Source: Megaustenia siamemsis (taxonomy: Eukaryota > Mollusca > Gastropoda > Stylommatophora > Ariophantidae). From it: a stretch of DNA of 64,000 bases. Of the stretch, positions 41,831-54,261 are shown in pieces (the stretch's first letter is position 1; each line of letters opens with the position of its first letter). Where the stretch lies: NCBI GenBank assembly GCA_032433765.1, contig JAVIAB010000073.1:59286565-59350564 (forward strand), given 5' to 3'. The position numbers and the translations under genes are program-made. The notes under the pieces are model-generated. The model did no database searches. It was not told where the DNA came from and worked only from the letters and a program-made list of their open reading frames with translations.

Positions 41831-41984
41831 ATTTGAATAACCGGTCCCATTCTGGCACGTGTTCAACAAAATGCTCGCGGTGAGCACCTCCCAGTGCCAC
41901 AATTGTTGTTTGTCCATTAGGGTCGGTGAGGACCACATTGTTCGTTTGTTATTGAAAGTTGCGCAGTAATATTACCATACATTA

Positions 41985-42855
41985 TTGGAATAGGTCATGA
42001 AGGCAGTAACATTACAATACATTACTGGAATAGGTCATGAAGGCAGTAACATTACCATACATTACTGGAATAGGTCATGAAGGCAGTAACATTACTATAC
42101 ATTAATGGAATAGGTCATGAAGGCAGTAACATTACCGGAATGGATCGTGAAGGCAGTAACATTACCGGAATGGATCATGAAGGCAGTAACATTACCGGAA
42201 TGGATCATGAAGGCAGTAACATTACCGGAATAGATCATGAAGGCAGTAACATTACCGGAATGGATCATGAAGGCAGTAACATTACCGGAATGGATCATGA
42301 AGGCAGTAACATTACCGGAATGGATCATGAAGGCAGTAACATTACCGGAATGGATCATGAAGGCAGTAACATTACCGGAATGGATCATGAAGGCAGTAAC
42401 ATTACCGGAATGGATCATGAAGGCAGTAACATTACCGGAATGGATCATGAAGGCAGTAACATTACCGGAATAGATCATGAAGGCAGTAACATTACCGGAA
42501 TGGATCATGAAGGCAGTAACATTACCGGAATGGATCATGAAGGCAGTAACATTACCGGAATGGATCATGAAGGCAGTAACATTACCGGAATGGATCATGA
42601 AGGCAGTAACATTACCGGAATGGATCATGAAGGCAGTAACATTACCGGAATGGATCATGAAGGCAGTAACATTACCGGAATGGATCATGAAGGCAGTAAC
42701 ATTACCGGAATGGATCATGAAGGCAGTAACATTACCGGAATGGATCATGAAGGCAGTAACATTACTGGAATGGAGCATGAAGGCAGTAACATTACAATAC
42801 ATTACTGGAATGGAGCATGAAGGCAGTAACATTACAATACATTACTGGAATGGAA
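41985..42855. repeat. 30/40-bp mega-array, left block
   Basis: The core ATGAAGGCAGTAACATTAC is followed by CGGAATGGATC (30-bp unit). About 22 units at 42110-42770 are almost identical. The outer units are 40 bp because of a 10-bp ACAATACATT-type insert. Open frames on both strands (up to 247 codons) are artefacts. Confidence 0.97.
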
Positions 42856-43811
42856 GGGAACTTACAAAAGCATTTGAAATATGAACAGGAGTAAGACAGG
42901 AATGCCTTCTGTCTCCATTTCTCTTTCTACTGGCCATAGATTGGATTATGAATATAACTCAAAACAACAGAAATGGGATCCAGTGGTCACTGACCAAACA
43001 ACTTGATGATTTAGACTTTGCTGATGACATAGCTCTCCTATCACACAGTCATCAACAGATGCAGGATAAAATGAACATATTTGATAAAAGATCACAACAG
43101 CTAGGACTGAAAATTAATAGAGATAAGACCAACATTATGAGAATTATTGCAGTAGACAATAACCAAATAAAATTAGGAGAAATGTCTCTACTAGACGTAC
43201 AATCTTATATATGTCTGGGTAGTAATATAGATAAAGAGGGAGGAACAGAAAATGATACCAAATAAGGATATCAAAGCAAGAGAAGCTTTCATTGCACTGG
43301 GAAACATATGGAAGTCCAAAGAAATTAGGTTAAATACAAAAATGAAATTTTTTTCAATTCAAATGTTAAGTCGGTCCTATTATATGGCTGTGAAACATGG
43401 AGAACAACAAAATTGACAATCATGAAGATTCAGACTTTCATTAATGGATACTTACGCAGAATAAAAGGATGAAAATGGCGAGACAAATTTACTAACATAG
43501 AATTATGGAAATGTACCAGTCAAATACCAGTGGATAAAGAGATACAGCGAAGACGATGGCGCTGGATAGAACACACACTGCCGAAGCCATCTGAGAGTAT
43601 TGCACAACAGGCCCTTTTTGGAATCCCCAGAGGAAAAGAAAAAGAGGAAGACCAAGGAATTCTTGGAGAAGACAGATAGAAGCAGAGATGAAGATGATGG
43701 GGAAATCATGTTATAATGATCTTAAATAAATTACAAGAAACAAAACGACTTGGAAAATGTTTGTTGAAGACCTATGCTCCACAGGGAGCTGAAAGGCAGA
43801 AGAGGAAGAAA
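42856..43811 (+). mobile_element. LINE-C, 5'-truncated, inserted in the mega-array
   Basis: Starts in the RT domain: 'GVRQECLLSPFLFLLAIDWI' then NRNGIQWSLTKQLDDLDFAD. Motif C is FADDIALLSHSHQQMQDKMN at about 43012, with both Asp present. It continues QQLGLKINRDKTNIMRI and SYICLGSNIDKEGGTENDTK. After frameshifts come 'GCETWRTTK', 'RRRWRWIEHTLPKP' and the final region near 43740-43790 ending in an AGAGGAAGAAA tail. The flanks ACTGGAATGGAA (42844) and ACTGGATTGGAA (43812) match at 11 of 12 but are also array sequence. Confidence 0.9.
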
Positions 43812-45840
43812 ACTGGATTGGAACATGAAGGCAGTAACATTAGTGGATTGGAACATGAAGGCAGTAACATTAGTGGATTGGAACATGAATGCAGTAACAT
43901 TAGTGGATTGGAACATGAAGGCAGTAACATTAGTGGATTGGAACATGAAGGCAGTAACATTAGTGGATTGGAACATGAAGGCAGTAACATTAGTGGATTG
44001 GAACATGAAGGCAGTAACATTAGTGGATGGGAGCATGAAGGCAGTAACATTAGTGGATTGGAACATGAAGGCAGTAACATTAGTGGATTGGAACATGAAG
44101 GCAGTAACATTAGTGGATTGGAACATGAAGGCAGTAACATTAGTGGATTGGAACATGAATGCAGTAACATTAGTGGATTGGAACATGAAGGCAGTAACAT
44201 TAGTGGATTGGAACATGAAGGCAGTAACATTAGTGGATTGGAACATGAAGGCAGTAACATTAGTGGATTGGAACATGAAGGCAGTAACATTAGTGGATTG
44301 GAACATGAATGCAGTAACATTACAATACATTACTGGAATGGAGCATGAAGGCAGTAAAGTAACATTAGTGGATTGAAGCATGAAGGCAGTAACATTAGTG
44401 GATTGGAGCATGAAGGCAGTATCATTAGTGGATTGGAGCATGAAGGCTATAACATTAGTGGATTGGAGCATGAAAGCAGTAACATTAGTGGATTGGAGCA
44501 TGAAGGCAGTAACATTAATGAATTGGAGCATGAAAGCAGTAACATTAATGAATTGGAGCATGAAGGCAGTAACATTAGTGGATTGGAGCATGAAAGCAGT
44601 AACATTAGTGGATTGGAGCATGAAAGCAGTAACATTAGTGGATTGGAGCATGAAAGCAGTAACATTAATGAATTGGAGCATGAAGGCAGTAACATTAATG
44701 AATTGGAGCATGAAGGCAGTAACATTAATGAATTGGAGCATGAAGGCAGTAACATTAGTGGATTGGAGCATGAAGGCAGTAACATTAGTGGATTGGAGCA
44801 TGAAGACAGTAACATTAGTGGAATGGAACATGAAGACAGTAACATTAGTGGAATGGAGCATGAAGGCAGTAACATTAGTGGATTGGAGCATGAAGACAGT
44901 AACATTAGTGGAATGGAACATGAAGACAGTAACATTAGTGGAATGGAGCATGAAGACAGTAACATTAGTGGAATGGAACATGAAGACAGTAACATTAGTG
45001 GAATGGAACATGAAGACAGTAACATTAGTGGAATGGAACATGAAGGCAGTAACATTAGTGGATTGGAGCATGAAGACAGTAACATTAGTGGAATGGAACA
45101 TGAAGACAGTAACATTAGTGGAATGGAGCATGAAGGCAGTAACATTAGTGGAATGGAGCATGAAGACAGTAACATTAGTGGATTGGAGCATGAAGGCAGT
45201 AACATTAGTGGATTGGAACATGAAGGCAGTAACATTAGTGGAATGGAACATGAAGACAGTAACATTAGTGGAATGGAACATGAAGACAGTAACATTAGTG
45301 GATTGGAGCATGAAGGCAGTAACATTAGTGGAATGGAGCATGAAGGCAGTAACATTAGTGGAATGGAGCATGAAGGCAGTAACATTAGTGGAATGGAGCA
45401 TGAAGGCAGTAACATTAGTGGAATGGAACATAAAGGCACTAACATTAGTGGAATGGAGCATGAAGGCAGTAACATTAGTGGAATGGAACATGAAGACAGT
45501 AACATTAGTGGAATGGAACATAAAGGCAGTAACATTAGTGGAATGGAACATGAAGACAGTAACATTAGTGGAATGGAGCATGAAGGAAGTAACATTAGTG
45601 GAATGGAGCATGAAGGCAGTAACATTAGTGGAATGGAGCATGAAGGCAGTAACATTAGTGGAATGGAACATGAAGACAGTAACATTAGTGGAATGGAACA
45701 TATAAGGCAGTAACATTAGTGGAATGGAGCATGAAGGCAGTAACATTAGTGGAATGGAGCATGAAGGCAGTAACATTAGTGGAATGGAGCATGAAGGCGC
45801 TAACATTAGTGGATTGGAACATGAAGGCAGTAACATTACA
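43812..45840. repeat. 30-bp mega-array, right block
   Basis: The unit is ATGAAGGCAGTAACATTAGT followed by GGATTGGAAC, with clear sub-blocks. 43812-44330 is GGATTGGAAC. 44373-44810 is GGATTGGAGC with AATGAATT variants. 44810-45690 is GGAATGGAAC with GAAGACAG variants. Frames of up to 701 codons are open only because 30 is divisible by three. Confidence 0.97.
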
Positions 45841-47790
45841 ATACATTACTGGAATGGAGCATGAAGGCAGTAACATTACATTACATTACTGGAATGGAGC
45901 ATGAAGGCAGTAACATTACAATACAATGCTGGAATGGAGCATGAAGGCAGTAACATTACAATACATTACTGGAATGGAGCATGAAGGCAGTAACATTACA
46001 ATACATTACTGGAATGGAGCATGAAGGCAGTAACATTACATTACATTACTGGAATGGAGCATGAAGGCAGTAACATTACAATACAATGCTGGAATGGAGC
46101 ATGAAGGCAGTAACATTACAATACATTACTGGAATAGAGTATAAAGGCAGTAACATTACAATACATTACTGGAATAGAGCATGAAGGCAGTAACATTAAT
46201 GGAATGGAGCATGAAGGTAGTAACATTAGTGGAATGGAGCATGAAGGCAGTAACATTAGTGGAATGGAGCATGAAGGCAGTAACATTAATGGAATGGAGC
46301 ATGAAGGCAGTAACATTAGTGGAATGGAGCATGAAGGCAGTAACATTAGTGGAATGGAGCATGAAGGCAGTAACATTACAATACATTACAGGAATGGAGC
46401 ATGAAGGCAGAACATTAGTGGAATGGAGCATGAAGGCAGTAACATTACAATACATTACAGGAATGGAGCATGAAGGCAGAACATTAGTGGAATGGAGCAT
46501 GAAGGCAGTAACATTACAATACATTACAGGAATTCAGCATGAAGGCAGTTACATTACAATGCATTAGTGGAATGGAGCATGAAGGCAGTAACATTACAAT
46601 ACATTACTGGAATAGAGCATGAAGGCAGTAACATTACAATACATTACTGGAATAGAGCATGAAGGCAGTAACATTAATGGAATGGAGCATGAAGGTAGTA
46701 ACATTACAATACATTAGTGGAATGGAGCATGAAGGCAGTAACATTACAATACATTAGTGGAATGGAGCATGAAGGCAGTAACATTACAATACATTACTGG
46801 AATAGAGCATGAAGGCAGTAACATTACAATACATTACTGGAATAGAGCATGAAGGCAGTAACATTAATGGAATGGAGCATGAAGGCAGTAATATTAAATA
46901 CATTAGTGGAATGGAGCATGAAGGCAGTAACATTACAATACATTAGTGGAATGGAGCATGAAGGCAGTAACATTACAATACATTAGTGGAATAGAGCATG
47001 AAGGCAGTAACATTACAATACATTAGTGGAATGGAGCATGAAGGCAGTAACATTACAATACATTACTGGAATAGAGCATGAAGGCAGTAACATTAATGGA
47101 ATGGAGCATGAAGGTAGTAACATTACAATACATTACAGGAATGGAGCATGAAGGCAGTAACATTACAATACATTAGTGGAATGGAGCATGAAGGCAGTAA
47201 CATTACAATACATTACAGGAATGGAGCATGAAGGCAGTAACATTACAATACATTAGTGGAATGGAGCATGAAGGCAGTAACATTAGTGGAATGGAGCATG
47301 AAGGCAGTAACATTACAATACATTAGTGGAATGGAGCATGAAGGCAGTAACATTAGTGGAATGGAGCATGAAGGCAGTAACATTACAATACATTAGTGGA
47401 ATGGAGCATGAAGGCAGTAACATTACAATACATTACAGGAATGGAGCATGAAGGCAGTAACATTACAATACATTACAGGAATGGAGCATGAAGGCAGTAA
47501 CATTACAATACATTACTGGAATGGAGCATGAAGGCAGTAACATTACAATACATTACTGGAATGGAGCATGAAGGCAGTAACATTACAATACATTACTGGA
47601 ATGGAGCATGAAGGCAGTAACATTACAATACATTACTGGAATGGAGCATGAAGGCAGTAACATTACAATACATTACAGGAATGGAGCATGAAGGCAGTAA
47701 CATTACAATACATTACTGGAATGGAGCATGAAGGCAGTAACATTACAATACATTAGTGGAATGGAGCATGAAGGCAGTAACATTACTGGT
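45841..47790. repeat. Mixed 30/40-bp mega-array, third block
   Basis: Units GGAATGGAGCATGAAGGCAG plus TAACATTA, with or without the 10-bp ACAATACATT insert, alternate irregularly (30 versus 40 bp). The last 300 bp is pure 40-bp. Confidence 0.96.
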
Positions 47791-48447
47791 GACGAGATCT
47801 CAGCACTATGCAGTTAACCCATATGTGGTGAAGATCGGTATTAAATGTCACCGAACTAGATCACAACATTTAGAGAGAGAAGGCCAGTGCTATTTTCCAA
47901 CTGTAATTTATCTTTCCCAACTCAGTGGATCCAGGTACACATTTTAAACTGGTTTGAGTGGAGTATGTCGTCTAAGATAGATCTGTATCAGCAGGTGAGA
48001 ACGCTTCTGACAATCTCTGAAACATTGACATGGAAAGTGAGCTCCTCCCACTGACGTCTAGTATCAGGATATACATCACAGATCTTCAACAGCAATAGCG
48101 GTATCATCAATCAGACCGGCCCACGTTAAACGTCTACAGCCACCCAAGTTGTCACCTCGTACTGTACAATCACGTATATCGATAAATCAAAGTGACCGGA
48201 GGTGTGTGTGTGTGTTTACGCAGCAACCATCTTGAATTGTGGAAGAGTCTATTACGTAGATCTGGAGGTCAAAGGTCAACTTGTGGGCCATACATTAAAT
48301 GTGTGTGTGTGGGGGCGGGGGGGGGAGGAGATTAGAGCGCCCTTAATGAATTATGGGATATCATGTATATGTCTCATACAGACACGGCGGGATCCTGTTA
48401 GGTACACAACCAAAAGATCACAGCATTGTATAAACATTCATTACTAA
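47791..48447. other. Unassigned sequence
   Basis: Contains AGGTCAAAGGTCA (48266-48278), a perfect DR1 nuclear-receptor half-site pair but unsupported by context, and a GT/G-rich tract at 48301-48329. No gene seen. Confidence 0.35.
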
Positions 48448-49175
48448 GTCATCACCATCAAGTGCCATGCCTGCTGGGGTGTGAGATCATGTCTCTACAC
48501 AATTTTCGATCTTGACAGAGTTATTTATCATTTCTGTTGTTGACCTTTTGCAAAGCCATTCTCTTAAGCTGCCCGGCATCTTTTTTCTTTGCTTCCCTCT
48601 ATCTCTTTGTCCCTTAACTTTCTCAGTTGTTACAATAAATTTCAGCAGTTCCCTTCTCATTACATGGCCAAAAAAGCATGATTGTTTCTTCCTAATATTT
48701 GAAATTAGCTCTTTCCTTGCTTTGGCCTCTTTCAGAACGATTTCATTACTCTTCTTAGGTGTCCATAGTATTCTCAACATTCTTCTGTTAAAAAAATCAA
48801 TTCTACAGCCCCCGGTGATTTTCTCGTCTGTTGACCTATTGTCCATTATTCACATCCATATGTTAAGACTGGCTTTACGTAAAAATAGAACTCCTTTTCT
48901 TGTTTCTATTGTCCAAATTGGATCGTAAAGTATCTTCCTTATTTTTTTTAAAGCTGCTTTTACCTGAGCCAATCTGCATCTCACCTCTGTTGTACATCTA
49001 CCATCTGAGGTTAACAATGTTCCCAGATATATACGTTCATTTACCTGTTTTAATATTGTTCCACTTGTCTTTATTGTGCACTGCGGTGATGGCTTTTTCT
49101 TTGTTGCTACCATTACTTCTGTCGTTTGCTATTAAGGCTGAGTCCTTTATTTTTGCTTTCCTTCACTATAATGAC
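48448..49175 (-). mobile_element. LINE-D 3' end, long copy
   Basis: The minus strand runs from the TGATGGTGATG tail through SLREWL, SCFFGHVMRRELLKFIV, RRMLRILWTPKKSNEIVLKE and ETRKG to CTIKTSGTILKQVNERIYLG, TLLTSDGRCTTEVRCRLAQV and 'KAALKKIRKILYDPIW'. Several frames are needed. It extends as far 5' as the copy at 36619. No TSD accepted. Confidence 0.9.
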
Positions 49176-49375
49176 TAACTAGATTTATAAATCGTGTCAG
49201 TCTGATGTAGGATGTATAGATTGTTCATGAGCCTTGTATTGTTGTGCTTACTGCACTTGCCTACTGACTGTGACGGTCGGGGTTCGGGGCTAGTTGAGGC
49301 CAATTTTGTCCGACCTAACAGGTACTCGGGGACCACCCAACCTCTATAAGTGAGGACCAGAGAAATTATCTGCAG
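49176..49375. other. Unassigned, weak tRNA-like stretch
   Basis: GGTCGGGGTTCGGGGCT near 49280 loosely recalls a T-arm, but no box A is convincing and no second copy was found. Confidence 0.25.
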
Positions 49376-50241
49376 CGAGGAAGGGTGTGGTTGCTAGCAT
49401 GAAACATGTCGATTTGGAAGGGGTGTAGCTGCTAGCATGAAACATGTCGATTTGGAAGGGGTGTGGTTGCTAGCATGAAACATGTCGATTTGGAAGGGGT
49501 GTGGTTGCTAGCATGAAACATGTCAATTTGGAAGGGGTGTAGCTGCTAGCATGAAACATGTCGATTTGGAAGGGGTGCAGCTGCTAGCATGAAACATGTC
49601 GATTTGGAAGGGTGTGGTTGCTAGCATGAAACATGTCGATTTGGAAGGGGTGTGGTTGCTAGCATGAAACATGTCGATTTGGAAGGGGTGTGGTTGCTAA
49701 CATGAAACATGTCGATTTGGAAGCGGTGTGGTTGCTAACATGAAACATGTCGATTTGGAAGGGGTGTAGCTGCTAGCATGAAACATGTCGATTTGGAAGG
49801 GGTGTAGCTGCTAGCATGAAACAACTCGATTTGGAAGGGGTGTAGCTGCTAGAATGAAACATGTCGATTTGGAAGGAGTGTAGCTGCTAGCATGAAATAT
49901 GTCGATTTGGAAGGAGTGTAGCTGCTATCATGAAATATGTCGATTTGGAAGGAGTGTAGCTGCTATCATGAAATATGTCGATTTGGAAGGAGTGTAGCTG
50001 CTAGCATGAAATATGTCGAGTTGGAAGGGGTGTGGCTGCTAACATGAGACTTGTCGAGTTGGAAGGGGTGTTGCTGCTAACAAGAGACATGTCGAGTTGG
50101 AAGGGGTGTTGCTGCTAACATGAGACATTTCGAGTTGGAAGAGGTGTGGCTGCTAACATGAGACTTTTCGAGTTGGAAGGGGTGTGGCTGCTAACATGAG
50201 ACATGTCGAGTTGGAAGGGGTGTGGCTGCTAACATGAGACT
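49376..50241. repeat. 38-bp minisatellite array, left part
   Basis: The unit contains GGAAGGGGTGTGGTTGCTAG and CATGAAACATGTCGATTT. From about 50030 the variant changes to CTAACATGAGAC and CGAGTT. Confidence 0.95.
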
Positions 50242-50652
50242 TCAAATCAATTCAGTGGAATAGATATGTTTACAGCACTCGGAAAAATTGACGAATAATC
50301 AACAGCAGAAAAACATATGGACCAAAGCAGGATCGAACCGTATTCAGTGGCACAGCGCCTTATTACGAAAAGCCAAACGCTAGGGAACACGCTAACTTCA
50401 AAATTAACTTCGTAGGCAATGTCTTTGGCGCAGGTGTTCTCATAACTATAGCATAAGGTTGCGATCACAGCTCGGAAATACATAGTGTATCTGTAATTTT
50501 GTCCTGTTAAGACAAGTATCTCCCGGATAGGGTAGGGCTGAATACCTGCGTTGTAGATAAAAATTTAAGACGAAACAGCACGAATAGTAGTTTCCAGTGG
50601 TTTAGACTGGAGACAAGTAATAATAAATGAATATTATAATAGAGGGAAACTA
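50242..50652 (-). mobile_element. tRNA-headed insertion in the 38-bp array (SINE-5 candidate)
   Basis: A 411-bp non-repetitive block interrupts the array. On the minus strand it carries GTTAGCGTGTTCCC, a weak box A (TAGCGTTTGGC) and a good box B (GGTTCGATCC, at about 50330). Array units GGCTGCTAACATGAGAC and GGCTGCTAACTTGAGAC abut both sides, so any TSD cannot be separated from the array period. Confidence 0.55.
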
Positions 50653-51283
50653 GTGGCTGCTAACTTGAGACAATTCGAGTTGGAAGGGGCGTGGCTGCTA
50701 ACATGAGACTTGAAGAGTTAGAAGGGGTGTGGCTGCTAACATGGGACAATTTGAGTTGGAAGGAGTGTGGCTACTAACATGAGACTTGTCGAGTTGGAAG
50801 GGGTGTGGCTGCTAACATGGGACAATTCGAGTTGGAAGGGGTGTGTCTACTAACATGAGACTTGTCGAGTTGGAAGGGGTGTGGCTGCTAACATGAGACA
50901 TGTAGAGTTAGAAGGGGTGTGGCTGCTAACATGAGACATGTAGAGTTAGAAGGGGTGTGGCTGCTAGCATGAGACATGTCGAGTTAGAAGGGGTGTGGCT
51001 GCTAACATGAGACAATTCGAGTTGGAAGTGATGTGGCTGCTAACATGAGACTTGTTGAGTTGGAAGGAGTGTGGCTACTAACATGAGACTTGTTGAGTTG
51101 GAAGGAGTGTGGCTACTAACATGAGACTTGTAGAATTGGAAGGGGTGTGGCTGCTAATATGAGACTTGTCGAGTTAGAAGGATTGTGGCTGCCAACATGA
51201 GACCTGTCGAGTTGGAAGGGGTGTGGCTGCTAACATGAGACATGTAGAGTTAGAAGGGGTGTGGCTGCTAGCATGAGAAATGT
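50653..51283. repeat. 38-bp minisatellite array, right part
   Basis: Continues with the CTAACATGAGAC variant (TAGAGTTAGAAGG, TCGAGTTGGAAGG). It adjoins the 51-bp array directly. Confidence 0.95.
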
Positions 51284-52180
51284 CGAGAGCTATTCTTCTG
51301 CTTTATAGAAGGACACGCTATCATGCTATCACCTGTTCTATTCCTCTGTTTGGAACAGGACACGCTATCATCCTATCACCTTATCTATTCTTCCGTTTTG
51401 AAGAAGGACAAGCTATCATGCTATCACCTGGTCTATTCCTCTTGTTTGAAGAAGGACAAGCTATCATGTTATCATCTGGTCTATTCTTCTGCTTTATAGA
51501 AGAGCAAGCTATCGCGCTATCACCTGGTCTATTCTTCTGCTTTATAGAAGGACAAGCTGTCATGCTATCGCCTGATCTATTCTTCTGCTTTATAGAAGGA
51601 CAAGCTGTCATGCTATCACATGGTCTATTCTTTTGCTTTATAGAAGGACAAGCTATCATGCTAACAACACCTGGTCTATTCTTCTGTTTTAAAGGACAAA
51701 TTATCATGTTAACAACATCTAGAATATTCTTCTGTTTTGAAGGTCAAGCTATCATGCTAACAACACCTGGTCTATTCTTCTGTTTTGGAGAAGGACAAGT
51801 TAGCATGCTATCACCTGGTCTATTCTTGTGTTTGGAGAAGGACAAATTATCATGCTAACAACACCTGGTCTATTCTTCTGTTTTGGAGAAGGACAAATTA
51901 TCATGCTAACAACACCTGGTTTATTCTTCTGTTTTGGAGAAGGACAAATTATCATGCTAACAACACCTGGTCTATTCTTCTGTTTTGGAGAAGGACAAAT
52001 TATCATGCTAACAACACCTGGTCTATTCTTCTGTTTTGGAGAAGGACAAATTATCATGCTAACAACACCTGGTCTATTCTTCTGTTTTGGAGAAGGACAA
52101 GTTATCATGCTATCACCTGGTCTATTCTTCTGTTTTGGAGGACAGGTTATCATGCTAACACCTGGTCTATTCTTCTGTTG
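51284..52180. repeat. 51-bp minisatellite array
   Basis: The unit contains GGTCTATTCTTCTGTTTTGG, AGAAGGACAAATTATCATGC and TAACAACACCT. It is 51 bp, or 45-48 bp when TAACAACACC is shortened to TATCACC. The early units have TTTATAGAAGG. Frames on both strands stay open for up to 190 codons through periodicity. Confidence 0.95.
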
Positions 52181-52350
52181 AAGTACTAGTGGACATTGTT
52201 GAAATACTAATCTATATTGGTGAAGTACTAAAGGACAAAGGACATTGTTGAAGTACTAGTGGACATTGTTGAAGTAGTAGTGGACATTGTTGAAAATCTA
52301 CATTGTTGAAGTATTAATCTGCATGGTTGTAGTACTAATGGTCATTGTTG
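52181..52350. repeat. ~21-bp degenerate repeat
   Basis: GTTGAAGTACTAGTGGACATT-like units, about seven, with indels. It directly follows the 51-bp array. Confidence 0.8.
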
Positions 52351-52934
52351 AAGCACAATAGTTGTAGTTCTATATCACAAAAATGACAAAATACTTTAAG
52401 CAATCTGTTGAAAGAATGTGATCACATCTGGGCTTTTCGATTACAAAAAGTATAATCGGTTCTTCTGACTAATCACAATGCAATAACCTTTTTTTTAATT
52501 CGATAACATGTTAAAACATATTCCGGCTGTTAAGCATCACGGGTTATCGTAATCATGTGATATGACTGTAGTTTGATTCTCTTAACAAGACCAATCAATG
52601 AGAAATAAAACGTTTCCGCGAGCCATGATGGAGGGGGAAATAATCAATCAATTATTTTCAATCGTTCTTCGCCATTTCTACAAATTCGAAGTTTGTCTGA
52701 TTAGGTCTTGTGTACTTTTACGTCAGAATAATTGTGTATCGTATCACTCACTTGATCTCACTCGCCTTCGCCTCGTCTCCACTTTTCTCGGTGATGACTA
52801 AACGTCCAGGCTTCTCTCTTCTCGCGAAATATCTAAAGAATTGTGCTTTTCTCTTGTGATAATCTTGAGATTGTGTCGTGGAACGCCAAAACCATCCTTG
52901 TCCCCCTCCCCATCACTGTCCCTCCCTCTTCCTC
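52351..52934. other. Unassigned sequence
   Basis: Nothing recognised. Confidence 0.35.
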
Positions 52935-52945
52935 ATATTCAGTAT

Positions 52946-53274
52946 GGGGGGACTGGTTGGTCTCGAGGCAAGACGCCGGCCTCGAGAGACAGAGAGGTTG
53001 TGGGTTCAAATTTCCGGCTACACCGGTTGGGATTTTTATTGATGATTTCTCTCTGCGGCAACCACCCCTGGTCTCAGCAGCGAGGCCCAGCTTGAAACGT
53101 CAGTTACTTATAGGCGGAAAAAAATTTGAGTACCTGCGGAGTCAGAGATATCTGCCTGTGAGGCGAGGGACCCCTGTGCACATGTCGGCCAGGGAAAAAT
53201 GGATTAACACGCAAATTTCAGTTCCTAGTCTATAGGGACTTCGTCACAGGGAAAAGTTAGCAAACGAAAATAAA
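52946..53274 (+). mobile_element. SINE-2, full length with TSD
   Basis: A tRNA-like head: GGACTGGTTGGTCTCGAGGC (box A-like) and GTGGGTTCAAATTTCCGGC (box B-like) about 45 bp later. A body of about 240 bp follows, shared with the copy at 39081-39347, then an A-rich end. The TSD ATATTCAGTAT is perfect at 52935-52945 and 53275-53285. Complete length about 329 bp. Confidence 0.9.
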
Positions 53275-53285
53275 ATATTCAGTAT

Positions 53286-53595
53286 CAGTCAATTTTATGA
53301 GACAATAAGATTAACTGCGTAAGCTTCAACAGAGTGCAACGTGAAACGACCACCGTAATACATTAATTTGTCATTGATAAATATGAAATAGAAGAAACGT
53401 TAATGAGAGATTACAAGCCTTGATAACTCTGAGACAGAGAGATGTCATCTGTTGTTCTGGTTAATTCTTGTTCAAGCTTTGTTATAAACATTCCATCTTT
53501 GGACATCGTGGCGATGTCTTCACCAGGCTCTAACTGACGTTAAAGTTGAAATCTAATTACCCAATCGTCTTACTTGTGTTTCCAGTCTTGTCATG
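53286..53595. other. Unassigned sequence
   Basis: No repeat or exon recognised. It ends at hammerhead-like module 4. Confidence 0.35.
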
Positions 53596-53618
53596 CTGAC
53601 GAAGGCATGTGGCTGAAA
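53596..53618 (+). ncRNA. Hammerhead-like module 4 (best core match)
   Basis: CTGACGA (53596-53602) matches CUGANGA completely. It is followed by AGGC-ATGT-GGCT with one mismatched pair as a possible stem II, then GAAAC (53614-53618). Stem III and a cleavage triplet are not clear. Confidence 0.4.
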
Positions 53619-54261
53619 CTCTAATAAAACGTGTACTGTACTCATTTTATTAAAGCACTTCCACATAATTCCTATGTATTCCTCCGCGTTGTTTGTATAT
53701 TGTTATTAAATGTTCACAATTCAAGCCTTCACTCATCATAGAAAGTAGATCCCAAATGGTTCAAGCTGATCCCTGTATCGAGATTTGGTCAATTTATGAC
53801 TATTCCCTGCTTGACAACTTTTGGCTCCATTGTCATTAATTTCGTGTCTTTCGACATTTGTGTTTTAATAATGCAGAAACAGCGCCATCGTTCGCTCATA
53901 ATTTTGGCCGTTGTTCATGTTTTTGTGTTCTCTATCATATATCTCGTATCTTAATGTCAAGAACTGAATTATTCACGAGCAACTTTCTTCCTCGTTATTG
54001 TCTGTAATAACATCTAGTCGTGCACTTGGACCGATGTGACATTTCAGTTGATGATTTTTGTATTTCTATTAATTTTTGTTGTACTTTCAGTTTCTAAAGG
54101 AAATAACCTTTTCTGAAATTGTTGTATTCTTTCTTGTTAAATTGCATGTTTTTTCTTCTTTCCATCTGTGGTAATGCTAAGATATGTTACTGCCGATGTG
54201 TTATTGTGGGTTTTATTTCTTCTGCTCATAAACTAATGAAATCAGAAAAGAGATTATAACG
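53619..54261. other. Unassigned, AT-rich
   Basis: Nothing recognised up to the AP-1-like array. Confidence 0.35.

Noticed and set aside
43731..45836. A 701-codon minus-strand frame and several overlapping plus-strand frames
   Set aside because: All lie in a 30-bp tandem array without stops. Several frames on both strands are open at once and the peptides are pure repeats. There is no splice or promoter context.
42000..47790. CRISPR-like regular repeats
   Set aside because: Units are contiguous without unique spacers, and the window is eukaryotic.
48266..48278. AGGTCAAAGGTCA as a nuclear-receptor DR1 element
   Set aside because: The match is perfect, but it is a single occurrence in unannotated DNA with no gene nearby.
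51280..52189. Long hydrophobic-looking frames suggesting membrane proteins
   Set aside because: The 51-bp array creates Leu/Phe/Cys-rich periodic text in several frames.
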